A DNA stretch of 64,000 nucleotides from Niastella vici (GCF_002077945.1 NZ_LVYD01000001.1:620001-684000), one strand, 5' to 3'. Positions 36,277 to 45,033 are shown, numbered from the stretch's first letter. Made by a program: numbers and translations. Notes: a model not told the origin generated them from the sequence alone.

Positions 36277-36873
36277 TTATTCTGCTTCTGCCACTACTTC
36301 TTTAACTTCAGGGATCATGCGCTTCATCATTCCTTCAATACCTGCTTTTAAGGTTATCATCGATGAAGGGCAACCGCTGCACGAACCTTGCAACATCAGG
36401 TTTACAACACCATCGCTGTAGCTTTTGAATTGAATAGCGCCACCATCCATTTCAACTGCAGGCTTTACATAGTTTTCCAACAATTCCTTAATACGCTTCA
36501 CCACATCATCGTCATCGGCAGCTACCATATTGGAGCTTTCCGGTACAATGGTAGCAATCTCTTCTTCATTGATCACTACTTTATTTTCTTCCAGGTATTC
36601 TTTCAAAAACTGGCGAATGGTAGGTATAACATCATTCCATTCTGTTTCAGGAGTTTTTGTAAGCGTTACGAAGTTGCTGGCAATAAAAACGGCTTTTATA
36701 AAGGGAAAACCAAATAATTCAGTAGCCAGTGGTGAAGGCTTTGCATTTTCCACATCCGGAAAATCAATGCTTTTACCCGGGTACAATAATTTGTTAGCCA
36801 CAAATTTCATTGTCTCCGGATTAGGCGTCATTTCTGTATAAATACTAATGACAGGATTTCCTGTTTTGATCAT
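36277..36873 (-). CDS. Nfu-type Fe-S cluster carrier protein
   Basis: Scaffold or carrier that delivers Fe-S clusters to apo-proteins. The 198 residues hold an N-terminal Nfu domain (YTEMTPNPETMKFVANKLL) and a C-terminal NifU-like domain with the cluster-binding CxxC in LQGSCSGCPSSMITLKAGIE. The start at 36873 is preferred because an AAGGAAG ribosome-binding stretch lies just upstream and homology starts there; an open frame reaches 37056. The neighbouring MerC-like, SCO1 and Fur genes make this a metal-related stretch. Confidence 0.93.
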   Translation of the reverse strand: MIKTGNPVISIYTEMTPNPETMKFVANKLLYPGKSIDFPDVENAKPSPLATELFGFPFIKAVFIASNFVTLTKTPETEWNDVIPTIRQFLKEYLEENKVVINEEEIATIVPESSNMVAADDDDVVKRIKELLENYVKPAVEMDGGAIQFKSYSDGVVNLMLQGSCSGCPSSMITLKAGIEGMMKRMIPEVKEVVAEAE

Positions 36874-37043
36874 GATACTTCCTTCTTTTAAGTTGATTAC
36901 AAAAATAACAAATGCCCGCTGCAAATGTTTCTTATTTTGGAAATCTTTGCGCGGTGAAATAAAATAGGCCGGGCGGCTAATTGACCATTCCAGGAGGGCT
37001 AAAGCCGTATACGGAGGGTTTTCTGGTCCCCGGTTAGCCTTTT

Positions 37044-37436
37044 TTAATGATCGCAATCATCTTCATGGGCGTGGTTGTGTACCCGGCAGGCCCTGAAATT
37101 GATCAAATGAGCGGAAACGATCAATAATACGGCAAAAGGCAGGATCCACAATTGGTATTGATGCCATATTTGTTTGGCAATCAACCCGGTAATGCCGGCA
37201 GAAAAGATGATTATGGGGAAGGGGCTGTGATGATGCTTTTTATAACCATGGCGCAGTGAATAAACGCCAATGCCAAAGGCCAGCAGGATCATAAAATATT
37301 CAAAGGCCTGATTTTCAATGATATTTATGCCTAAAACAGGCAAACTGGATAAAAGCAGGGGCAATATTGCGCAATGGATAGCGCAGGCCAGTGAAGCCGC
37401 CACCCCCATTGCATCCCAGTTTACTCTAAAATTCAT
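37044..37436 (-). CDS. MerC-domain membrane protein with His-rich tail
   Basis: Small inner-membrane protein of 130 residues with four hydrophobic helices. The MerC-type metal motif is AIHCAILPLL near the first helix (Cys after a conserved His). The C-terminus, CRVHNHAHEDDCDH, is rich in His, Asp and Cys and can bind metal. The ATG at 37436 is preferred over 37472 because the N-terminal helix starts close after it. No mer operon is present. It lies divergent from SCO1 and near Fur, so metal uptake or homeostasis is more likely than mercury resistance. Confidence 0.8.
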   Translation of the reverse strand: MNFRVNWDAMGVAASLACAIHCAILPLLLSSLPVLGINIIENQAFEYFMILLAFGIGVYSLRHGYKKHHHSPFPIIIFSAGITGLIAKQIWHQYQLWILPFAVLLIVSAHLINFRACRVHNHAHEDDCDH

Positions 37437-37550
37437 TGCCCGAAGATAAGAAGTAAATTCAAACGCATGCAACTTTGTTGCAAAATGATTCGTTATAAAA
37501 TAAATTCATTGGTGGGCGGAACGGGTAACCGTACCTTTGATGGCTGAAAA

Positions 37551-38213
37551 ATGATTTCTATTATGCGCCGGAAATGGATCTTTTATATTGGGTTTTTTTT
37601 GGTGTTGGTTATTGGCTTTTATGTGGCCTTAACGCAGGTTATTCCGGGCTTTGGCGAGGTTAAACTGCCAGTGGTAAGCCGCGTTCAACCCTTCAGCTTT
37701 ACCAACCAGGACGGGCAGCAGATCACCGAAAGAATCATGGAAGGCAAAGTATATGTGGCGGAGTACTTTTTTACCACCTGCCCCAGTATATGCCCCATGC
37801 TGAACACCAATATGAAGAAGATCTACGAGGCTTTTAAGGATGAACCCGGTTTTTTGATCCTGTCGCACACCGTTGATCCCGAGAACGATAATGTGGCCCG
37901 GTTAAAATGGTATGCCGATTCCATGCACGTAAATACCCAGCGCTGGATATTTGTAACGGGTCGAAAAGACAGCCTGTACCAGGCCGCCCGCAACAGCTAC
38001 CTGCTCGATGACCCCGCGAATAACCTGCAGAACATAAACGACCAGTTCCTGCATACCCAGTTCTTTGCCCTGGTCGACAGGAACGGACGGGTTCGTAAAA
38101 TTTATGATGGACTGAAAAAAGCCGAGATAGAAGAATTGAAGAAAGACATAAAGCGATTGTTGAAAGAACGCGGCTCAAATGAGCGGTTCTCAAATAATAT
38201 ATTTGGCAGCTAA
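37551..38213 (+). CDS. SCO1/SenC-family copper chaperone
   Basis: Membrane-anchored thioredoxin-fold protein used to load copper into cytochrome oxidase. The 220 residues have one N-terminal transmembrane helix (about 8-28). The copper ligands are Cys77 and Cys81 in FFTTCPSICPM and His168 in QFLHTQFF. The DGQQITERIMEGKVYVAEYFF block is family-typical. ATG codons at 37551 and 37563 are both possible. The Fur-family gene starts 9-30 bp downstream, so the two are likely cotranscribed. Confidence 0.93.
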   Translation: MISIMRRKWIFYIGFFLVLVIGFYVALTQVIPGFGEVKLPVVSRVQPFSFTNQDGQQITERIMEGKVYVAEYFFTTCPSICPMLNTNMKKIYEAFKDEPGFLILSHTVDPENDNVARLKWYADSMHVNTQRWIFVTGRKDSLYQAARNSYLLDDPANNLQNINDQFLHTQFFALVDRNGRVRKIYDGLKKAEIEELKKDIKRLLKERGSNERFSNNIFGS

Positions 38214-38242
38214 CACTACCTGTGGTTAAAGAAGATCAAATA

Positions 38243-38659
38243 ATGGAAGCACAGATAGACGAAATACTTCGTAAAAATCAATTGAGTGTGACCGGTAGCC
38301 GCAAACGGATCCTGGAATTATTCCTGGCGAGCAACGGGGCGCTGGCGCATGGAGATATTGAAAAAAAGACCGGCGAAAAATTCGACCGGGTAACCGTATA
38401 TCGTACGCTGCAAACCTTTCTCGAAAAAGGCATCATTCATACAATACCAACCCCCGATAATTCGGTGCTGTATGCCCTGTGCAAAGACAATTGCACCGAG
38501 GGGCATCACCACGATAACCATGTTCATTTTATTTGCCGTGAATGTGGGAAAACTATTTGTCTAGCCGATATTACCATCCCTGAAGTAAAACTGCCCGGTG
38601 GATTTCTGCCACACGAATACCAGATGATTGTGACCGGTCTGTGCAAGGAGTGCCGGTAA
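38243..38659 (+). CDS. Fur-family metalloregulator
   Basis: Cytoplasmic metal-dependent repressor of 138 residues (145 if a GTG at 38222 is used; the ATG at 38243 has the AAAGAAG stretch upstream). The winged HTH is visible as VTGSRKRILELFL and FDRVTVYRTLQTFLEKGIIH. The metal sites are the His-rich GHHHDNHVHFIC and two Cys pairs, CRECGKTIC and CKEC, which bind structural zinc. It may be Fur or Zur; the sequence alone does not decide. The SCO1/MerC context suggests metal homeostasis. A weak hairpin with a T-run at 38738-38761 may end the transcript. Confidence 0.93.
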   Translation: MEAQIDEILRKNQLSVTGSRKRILELFLASNGALAHGDIEKKTGEKFDRVTVYRTLQTFLEKGIIHTIPTPDNSVLYALCKDNCTEGHHHDNHVHFICRECGKTICLADITIPEVKLPGGFLPHEYQMIVTGLCKECR

Positions 38660-38915
38660 AAACTTGACGAAGATCATGAAATTTAGATCTCCGGTTACCC
38701 GGCAACGGTGTATTAGGAGAAAATAAAGCCGTGTATCCCGGTGTACAATAACCGGTTTTTTATTGTATGCCTGTTCTGTGATCAATATATTGAGAAAAGC
38801 ACTGAATTGATTAACTAAATAGCAACGCTCAATCAATTTTGCTTAGATCAATCAAAACATAGGCCAGGCCTGGTTTTGCTTTGTTTAGAATAATTAAAAA
38901 ACTATTAAAATATAT

Positions 38916-39025
38916 AAAAAAACAAAGCCCCGATGTAGAAACACCGGGACTTTTGGTTAAGGCTCTGATTAGTAGCTATTTTATGATGGCAGGTAGTTGA
39001 ACTACCCTTATCTAACTATTTTTAG
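38916..39025 (-). ncRNA. Candidate small RNA with its own promoter and terminator
   Basis: Read on the minus strand, a -7 box TATATTTG (complement of 39031-39038) is followed by about 110 bases with no open frame. These contain the perfect hairpin GGTAGTT-C-AACTACC (38992-39006) and end in an intrinsic terminator. The terminator arms are 38924-38936 and 38941-38953, followed by TTTG and seven T (38916-38922). The stretch lies in the 430-bp gap between fur and the M3 peptidase gene. The hairpin could instead be the long 3' UTR of the M3 peptidase gene. No known RNA family was recognised. Confidence 0.5.
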
Positions 39026-39089
39026 TGCTACAAATATAATAGAATGAATTAATATTTCGCATACCATGAACTGGGTATTTTTTTCCCGG

Positions 39090-40820
39090 CTAGGGATGAA
39101 CGTTTAGCTTGTCCATTTCGCCTTTAACAAATTGCATTAACTGCTTTATGTAGTCGGGAGAAAAATTAAATACAAGTCCTGCTGCGCTGTACAATTCAGG
39201 CAGTGTTTTGGTTCCACCCAATTGTAAAGACATCATATAGTTATTAAGTGCTGCTGCTTTATTTTGTCTGAATTGCATCCATAACCCGATGGCGCCTAAC
39301 TGGGCAATACCATATTCAATGTAATACAGGGGCACTTCAAACAAATGCAGCTGTCTTTGCCAGGCATAGGTGCGATATTCTGAAAGTCCTTCCCAGTCAA
39401 TTACCCCACTCGAAAATTCGTTCAGGATCTCCATCCACTTTGCCGCCCTTTCTTCTGTGGTATGTGAAGGGTTTTCGTATACCCAGTGTTGAAACTTATC
39501 AATGGTGGCGATCCAGGGGAAAATGGTGATCACTCTTTCCAGCTGGTGCTCTTTTGCCCTGATCAGGTCTTCTTCATTGTCAAAGAAAACATCCCAGGCA
39601 TCCATGCTGAACAATTCCATCGACATGCTGGCTACTTCGGCTATCTCCATGGGATACTCTTTGAAAGAGGTTAACTCCAATGGATGGGCGAGGAAGGAAT
39701 GCACGGCATGACCGCCTTCATGTACCATGGTGGTAACATCGCTCATTTGCCCGGCCGCATTCATAAAAATGAAGGGGGCGCCTGTTTCGGCGAGCGGACA
39801 GTTATACCCGCCGGGGGCTTTCCCTTTGCGGCTGTCGAGATCGAGCCTTTTCATTTCACCCATTTTACGCAGGCAATCGGCGAAGAAGGGGTGTACCTGG
39901 TCAAAACATGCAATGCTTTTTTCAAGCAGTTCACCGGCTGTGCTGAACGGATTCAGCGGCGTAATGCCTTCGGGTTCTGCTTCCGAATCCCAGGGGCGTA
40001 AGGAAGGGAGGTTCAGTTTTTTCTTTTTCCGTTCATTGATAATATTTACCAGGGGCAGTATGTGCTGTTTTACTGCTTCGTGAAACTGGAAGCAATCTTC
40101 CTTGGTATAATCAAAACGGCCCAGCTCTTTGAATTTATAATCCCGGTAATTATCAAAACCGGCATTTTTAGCCACCTGGTGTCTTTTCTGCACCAATTGC
40201 GTATACAGGTCATTGAGCGCCGCCTTGTCTTGTAAGCGTCTTTCGTTGATCTTGCGGTAAACGCTTTCGCGTAAAGCACGGTCATGGCTTTCTAAAAATT
40301 TGGAAGCCTGTTGCAGGGTATATTCCTTTCCCTCAACCTCAACCGTCATTTTACCGGCAATGGTGCCAAACTGCTGGGCCAGTACGGCCAGCTCTGATTG
40401 CAGGGGAATATTTTCTTCGCGGAACAGCTCTATGCTTTTGCGTACACTGCGCAGGTAAGTAAAATATTTATCCTTGTCGAGCGCAGTGATGAACGGACTT
40501 TCAACCAGTTTTTTATTCAGCTTATCGGCGTAGGGTTGAATTTGGGGCTGAATTTGCGTTACAAAGAAAACGAATGCTTCTTCCAGCGCCTTGTTTTCGG
40601 TATCGCAGGTCATTTTGATCTGGCGCCAGCAGGCATCTTCACTCACCACGGCTTCCAGCTCGCTCATGTCGTGCAACCATTTCTCCAGGTCAGCTTTTGA
40701 ATTAATGGGTCTGTCGAGCAGGTTCTTGAAATAAGGTTCCAGATTGTCCCAGGTAGTTACAGTAAAATCTTCCGGTAAAAACTGCCGGGGCAACTTTTTT
40801 ATGTCTGCAGTATAATTCAT
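39090..40820 (-). CDS. M3-family oligoendopeptidase (PepF-like)
   Basis: Cytoplasmic zinc metallopeptidase of 576 residues degrading oligopeptides. The zinc site is MVHEGGHAVHSFLAH near residue 365 (HExxH), with the downstream Glu in EIAEVASMSMELF. The N-terminal helical region is family-like (ITALDKDKYFTYLRSVRKS). No signal peptide is present. It is transcribed alone; the terminator at 38916-38953 is the first on this strand after the stop. Confidence 0.93.
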   Translation of the reverse strand: MNYTADIKKLPRQFLPEDFTVTTWDNLEPYFKNLLDRPINSKADLEKWLHDMSELEAVVSEDACWRQIKMTCDTENKALEEAFVFFVTQIQPQIQPYADKLNKKLVESPFITALDKDKYFTYLRSVRKSIELFREENIPLQSELAVLAQQFGTIAGKMTVEVEGKEYTLQQASKFLESHDRALRESVYRKINERRLQDKAALNDLYTQLVQKRHQVAKNAGFDNYRDYKFKELGRFDYTKEDCFQFHEAVKQHILPLVNIINERKKKKLNLPSLRPWDSEAEPEGITPLNPFSTAGELLEKSIACFDQVHPFFADCLRKMGEMKRLDLDSRKGKAPGGYNCPLAETGAPFIFMNAAGQMSDVTTMVHEGGHAVHSFLAHPLELTSFKEYPMEIAEVASMSMELFSMDAWDVFFDNEEDLIRAKEHQLERVITIFPWIATIDKFQHWVYENPSHTTEERAAKWMEILNEFSSGVIDWEGLSEYRTYAWQRQLHLFEVPLYYIEYGIAQLGAIGLWMQFRQNKAAALNNYMMSLQLGGTKTLPELYSAAGLVFNFSPDYIKQLMQFVKGEMDKLNVHP

Positions 40821-40906
40821 TTGATCACCTTTTTAAATAAGAAAGCTACAAACTTCAGGTATAAAAACCAGCAGCCTGTAGCTTTAGTTTATTAAAGTTT
40901 TCTAAA

Positions 40907-41599
40907 TTACTTTTTGGCGTCTTTTTTAGGAGCCGCTTTCTTTTTAGCAGGCGCTTCTTCAGCACCGTCAGCGTCTTCTTTTTTGGCTTTGGGAGCCGCT
41001 TTTTTCTTGGGGGCCGCTTCCTTCTTTTCTTCGTCGCCAGCTTCGCTGTCTTCTTTTTTAGCCTTGGGGGCCGCTTTTTTCTTGGGCGCTTCTACTTCTT
41101 TAGCTTCTTTGGCCTCTTTAGGCTCTTTGGCGGCTTTTGGCTTTTCTTCTTTGGCCGTGGCTTTTTCTTCTACTACGGGAGCAGCTTCCTCTACGAGTTC
41201 TTCCTCAGGGGCAGCTTCTCTTAATTTGATCTCAACATTATTTGATTTCAGCACGCCGAACCATTTTACCATTTTCTTCATATCGCTGGAGTATACCCGG
41301 TCGAAGTCGAGGTCGGCATATACTTTTTCGAAATATTTTTTAACGGCTGCGTTATCCTTTTCATCGGGCAGTTTTTCGCCGCTGCTGTCCATGGCTGTGA
41401 AAATATCAACCAGGTTAACATTATCCCGAACGGTATATACTTCAATGCTTTCGAGATGAGAAAAATTATGTACCCTGCTCGAAACAAATTTTGTGCTCTT
41501 GTCTTCCAGTGACCGTACAATAGCGCCATCAGATTTACTGCTCACCAATTCGAACAATCCTGGTAAACCTGTTACGGCAACAATTTTAGCGTATTCCAT
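40907..41599 (-). CDS. DUF5606 protein with histone-like Lys/Ala-rich tail
   Basis: A 230-residue protein. The first 130 residues match the Bacteroidota DUF5606 type (MEYAKIVAVTGLPGLFELVS; SSRVHNFSHLESIEVYT; YFEKVYADLDFDRVYSSDMK). The last 100 residues are low complexity: first Glu/Lys/Ala, then a tandem block with KKKAAPKAKKED occurring twice and a KKKAAPKK ending. This composition resembles histone H1-like nucleoid proteins and could bind nucleic acid, which is inference. It stands alone. Confidence 0.85.
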   Translation of the reverse strand: MEYAKIVAVTGLPGLFELVSSKSDGAIVRSLEDKSTKFVSSRVHNFSHLESIEVYTVRDNVNLVDIFTAMDSSGEKLPDEKDNAAVKKYFEKVYADLDFDRVYSSDMKKMVKWFGVLKSNNVEIKLREAAPEEELVEEAAPVVEEKATAKEEKPKAAKEPKEAKEAKEVEAPKKKAAPKAKKEDSEAGDEEKKEAAPKKKAAPKAKKEDADGAEEAPAKKKAAPKKDAKK

Positions 41600-41836
41600 A
41601 TCAATTCAAAATTTTTAAGGAGTTGCAAGATAATCTGATTTTGGCAAACGGTGTTCCAAAATAGTCTGAAAGATAAGTATCCCAATACAGGGCCGGGGGC
41701 CGGTGTTGGGGTAGTGCCAACCGCTTTTGGGGCTTTTTACGACTTTTAGGGCCCTAAATTTTCATTCAGCCGCAGGTTTTTAGCTAAAGCAGCATCCAAT
41801 ATCCATACACTTACTTAAACTAAATCTCATAGCATC

Positions 41837-42262
41837 ATGAAAAAAGTGATTTTTTTACTAGCGATTGCCATAACCGGTGTATTAGCCGTACAGGCCCAGG
41901 GCGGCGGGGGCGGCGGATTTCAGCGCCGGACTCCGGAAGAAAGATTGAAGATGGTTAAGGAAAAGCTGACCGACCTGAAGCTGGATAAGGACCAAACTAC
42001 CAAAAGCGACAGCGCTTTTTTAGATTATTATAAAGCGCAGGAAAAAATGTTTGAAGAGATGCGGGCCGGTGGTGGCGCCCCTGACCGCGACGCCATGCGT
42101 GAAAAAATGCAAAAACTGGCCGCAGAACGCGACGAAAAGCTGAAAAAGATCTTTACTGAAGATCAATTCAAAAAGTGGCACGATGAAATAGAGCCTACTA
42201 CCCGCCCGCAACGCGGCGGTGGAGGCCCTGGTGGCAACCGCGGCGGTGGCGGTAACAATTAA
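41837..42262 (+). CDS. Periplasmic Spy/CpxP-like small protein
   Basis: A 141-residue exported protein with a signal peptide ending near AVQAQ (residue 21). The mature part is helical and charged (PEERLKMVKEKLTDLKLDKDQ; FTEDQFKKWHDEIEP), resembling the LTxxQ-type Spy/CpxP family of periplasmic chaperones. Gly-rich runs are at both ends (GGGGGGFQRR and a Gly/Arg/Pro tail). It is followed by a clear terminator. The family assignment is by pattern only. Confidence 0.7.
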   Translation: MKKVIFLLAIAITGVLAVQAQGGGGGGFQRRTPEERLKMVKEKLTDLKLDKDQTTKSDSAFLDYYKAQEKMFEEMRAGGGAPDRDAMREKMQKLAAERDEKLKKIFTEDQFKKWHDEIEPTTRPQRGGGGPGGNRGGGGNN

Positions 42263-42290
42263 TGGCTTTGATGCACACGTTATAGGATGT

Positions 42291-42322
42291 ACCCCGGTAA
42301 TTATATTATCGGGGTTTTTTTT
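42291..42322 (+). terminator. Intrinsic terminator of the Spy-like gene
   Basis: ACCCCGGTAAT (42291-42301) pairs with ATTATCGGGGT (42305-42315), with one wobble, followed by T up to 42322. Confidence 0.85.
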
Positions 42323-42330
42323 GGTCAATG

Positions 42331-42417
42331 GTGAATGGTCAATGGATCCGAATTTTTGAGGTTTCCGTTTGTCCGGAATCCTACCGATTCGCGAGTTATT
42401 CACCATTGACCATTCAC
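42331..42417. repeat. 87-bp element with 15-bp inverted ends made of 7-bp words
   Basis: GTGAATGGTCAATGG (42331-42345) and CCATTGACCATTCAC (42403-42417) are perfect inverted repeats around 57 bases. Each arm is built of 7-bp words of the type TCAATGG/TGAATGG, and a third word precedes the left arm (42324-42330). It fills the gap between the terminator of the Spy-like gene and the stop codon of the convergent LytTR gene. Confidence 0.75.
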
Positions 42418-42419
42418 CC

Positions 42420-43184
42420 CTATTGCCCCATCCATTGCTTGAAGGCGGCGGCGTTTTCCTGGCTTATTATAATGTCCTCGGTGACCAGGGGCACCACCTC
42501 GAGCAGGAGCTTGCTTTTGGGATAGGTCTTTATCCGCTTTATAGCACTCATATTTACCAGGTATTTGCGGTTAACCCGGTAAAAAGCGGCAGGGTCAACC
42601 TGGGTCTCAATATCGGCCAGCGACTGGTCCATGATAAACTTCTGACCGCTGCTGTCAACCATACACACCAGCTTGTGGGTGGCATAAAAATAGGCCACCT
42701 CTTCCGTTTTAATACTGATGTAGTCGGTGCCGCGTTTTACGAGGAACCGCTTTTTATAACCCGATTGGGATAGTTGGGAAGCTGCCTGGGGCCAGTCGGC
42801 CAGGGCTTTGTAACCGGCGGTGAAATGTTGTTTCAGCTTTTGGTATTTGTTAAGGGCGGCATCCAGTTTTTCGGGTTTTACCGGCTTCAACAGATAATCA
42901 ATGCTGTTATGCTCAAACGCTTCCTGCCAGTATTCGTCATACGCCGTAATAAAAATAACCGGGCATTCCACGTTTATTTCTTCAAATATTTTAAAGGATA
43001 ATCCATCGCTGAGCTCAATATCCATAAAAATAAGATCGGGTGCGGGATGCTCCTGCAACCAGCTGATGGCTTCTTTAATACTGCCCAGCACCCCTTCAAC
43101 AAAAACCGGTTGATTGCAAACGGCCAGCAATGACAATAATTTTTCTGCTGCCGGTTTTTCGTCTTCTATGATTACACATTTCAT
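42420..43184 (-). CDS. LytTR-family response regulator
   Basis: Two-component regulator of 254 residues: a receiver domain (residues 1-120; phospho-acceptor Asp55 in LIFMDIELSDG; acidic pair in IIEDEK) and a C-terminal LytTR DNA-binding domain (RFLVKRGTDYISIKTEEVAYFYA; FYRVNRKYLVNMSAIKRIK). It follows its sensor kinase by 14 bp on the same strand and forms an operon with it. The target genes are unknown. Confidence 0.94.
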   Translation of the reverse strand: MKCVIIEDEKPAAEKLLSLLAVCNQPVFVEGVLGSIKEAISWLQEHPAPDLIFMDIELSDGLSFKIFEEINVECPVIFITAYDEYWQEAFEHNSIDYLLKPVKPEKLDAALNKYQKLKQHFTAGYKALADWPQAASQLSQSGYKKRFLVKRGTDYISIKTEEVAYFYATHKLVCMVDSSGQKFIMDQSLADIETQVDPAAFYRVNRKYLVNMSAIKRIKTYPKSKLLLEVVPLVTEDIIISQENAAAFKQWMGQ

Positions 43185-43198
43185 CCGAATAATATTTG

Positions 43199-44278
43199 TT
43201 AGGCAATTTTCAGCACCGGTAATGAAACCGTGAAATCACTGGCTGATTCCTTTACGCTGATCTCCTTACTGGTTGTTAATTTATAACGTTCGCCCAGGTT
43301 ATGTAAACCAATGCGCGAAGAGGTTTTTCGTAAAACTTTTTTCCGTACCTGGTTATGAATGATCAATTCATCGTTTTGCATTTCGATGGTAATTACCAGG
43401 GGAACGGCATCTGAAAACTCATTGTGCTTGATGGCATTTTCAACCAGTATCTGCAATGAAATGGGTGGAATAAGATACTGATCGTACAAAGCTGCGTCAA
43501 AATGTACCTGCAATTGTACCGCCTGTTCAAACCTGATCTTTAACAGGGAAAAATAATCGGTTAAAAATCCCATTTCTTCATGCAGCAATACCAGCTCCCG
43601 GGCCTTGTTTTGAAGAATATAACGGTAAACATCAGCCAGGTTATCGTTGAACCGCCTTGCTTTGGGCGGATCTTTTTCAATAAGATGCGATAAAGCGTTC
43701 AGCGAATTAAAAATAAAATGCGGGTCAATCTGATTTTTGAGCGCCTGCAGCTCTGCTTCGGCCCGCGCCCTTTCCAACTGTTCTTTTTTCAGTTTTTCAT
43801 TTTCGGCTTCCCGCACCAGAAAAACAGTTTCATAGATATGTGTAATGAACAACACACATATCATAATGATCAGGGTGGTGGTCCTGATGGTTTCCCACTG
43901 CACCACGCCGCTATTGAATAGCTTGTACCAGATAACCAGTAACAAAGCGCTGATTGGAATAGTATAGAATGAGATGGCCAGCACCAGCACAACAATTTTA
44001 CGAACCGGTTTATTGAACCAGTCAAAATAACTGCGCAGGGTAAAAAGCAAATAACGGTTCCCCTCCCATATTATAAAGGCAATGCCAATGGTAAATAAAA
44101 AACTGAGCTTGATTGTCCAGGTACTCAGGGCATGTTGATCGACCATACCGGTAACCAACGGTATAACCACCCCGCAGGCGGGAATAAGTATTACCCTGAA
44201 CCCGATATCGTTCAGCGGCTCGGCGCCGGGTATTTTTTTGATCGGCTTATTTTTGATATTGATCGCCTGCTTTTCCAG
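43199..44278 (-). CDS. LytS/YehU-type sensor histidine kinase, probable non-ATG start
   Basis: Membrane sensor kinase with four predicted helices, a coiled coil and a His-kinase/ATPase region. The phospho-His is in NQIDPHFIFNSLNALSHLI, and the ATP domain shows LQILVENAIKHNEF and GIGLHNLGERYKL-like residues. The first GTG (44170) leaves out a conserved-looking stretch: the same frame runs up to a TAA and reads LEKQAINIKNKPIKK, then NDIGFRVILIPACG. No ATG, GTG or TTG lies there. A CTG at 44278, seven bases after AAAAGGG, is the best start. This gives about 359 residues. It forms an operon with the LytTR gene. Confidence 0.85.
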   Translation of the reverse strand: MEKQAINIKNKPIKKIPGAEPLNDIGFRVILIPACGVVIPLVTGMVDQHALSTWTIKLSFLFTIGIAFIIWEGNRYLLFTLRSYFDWFNKPVRKIVVLVLAISFYTIPISALLLVIWYKLFNSGVVQWETIRTTTLIIMICVLFITHIYETVFLVREAENEKLKKEQLERARAEAELQALKNQIDPHFIFNSLNALSHLIEKDPPKARRFNDNLADVYRYILQNKARELVLLHEEMGFLTDYFSLLKIRFEQAVQLQVHFDAALYDQYLIPPISLQILVENAIKHNEFSDAVPLVITIEMQNDELIIHNQVRKKVLRKTSSRIGLHNLGERYKLTTSKEISVKESASDFTVSLPVLKIA

Positions 44279-44389
44279 CCTGATTCCCTTTTAGTTGAAG
44301 GTGTAAAAATTAGCAAATAGATTTGAAATAACCATAAAACGTGTCGGGGTTCGCCATATGCCATGATAAACAGGTACGCCGGCGGTTTT

Positions 44390-44842
44390 ATGAAAAATTA
44401 TTTGTTTATGATGATGCCCTTAATAAACTGGTGGGCGGTGCTTGTTGCCGGCATTTCTTCTTTTGTTGTAGGCGGAATATGGTATTCACCAGGTTTGTTT
44501 GGAAGGGCCTGGATGAAAGACAACAATTTTACCGAAGAGGAAATAAGAAAGGGCGGGAATAAAGGAAAGATATTTGGCTTTACGCTTATTTTCTCGCTGT
44601 TGATGGCTGTTAACCTGGCCATGTTCCTGGCAACGCCGGCTGGTTGTCCTTCGGAATGTGCGGCCAAACCTGATATTGCCTGGGGCGCCACAGCCGGTTT
44701 TTTGGCCGGCATCTGGACCTTTTGCGCCATCGCCATACACAGTTTGTTTGAACTAAAGCCCTGGCGGCTGATCTGTATAAACGGATTTTACAGTATGGTG
44801 GCGCTTACATTAATGGGCGCCATTATTGGAGCCTGGCGATAG
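44390..44842 (+). CDS. DUF1761 membrane protein
   Basis: A 150-residue membrane protein with four hydrophobic helices and the DUF1761-type beginning INWWAVLVAGISSFVVGGIWYSP, then LFGRAWMKDNNFTEEE. The start may also be the ATG at 44363, which adds nine residues. The function of the family is unknown. It is transcribed alone and ends before a strong terminator. It is divergent from the LytS-type kinase gene. Confidence 0.87.
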   Translation: MKNYLFMMMPLINWWAVLVAGISSFVVGGIWYSPGLFGRAWMKDNNFTEEEIRKGGNKGKIFGFTLIFSLLMAVNLAMFLATPAGCPSECAAKPDIAWGATAGFLAGIWTFCAIAIHSLFELKPWRLICINGFYSMVALTLMGAIIGAWR

Positions 44843-44995
44843 ATAAAAATTTGATAACACCTGCATAGTATAACTTTTGTTCTAATGTATAGCCTTGAAA
44901 AATTACTGAGCATTATTAAGCTCGCTTACTACCTTATTCTACATAGTGTCCTTCCGAAGTGATCGAAAAATATTCCTGAAGGGCGTTTATAATAC

Positions 44996-45033
44996 AGGTC
45001 CCGGGTTTTAAAAAGCCCGGGACCTTTGTTTTT
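44996..45033 (+). terminator. Intrinsic terminator after the DUF1761 gene
   Basis: AGGTCCCGGG (44996-45005) and CCCGGGACCT (45016-45025) form a perfect 10-bp stem, followed by TTGTTTTT. It lies about 150 bp after the stop codon. Confidence 0.8.
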
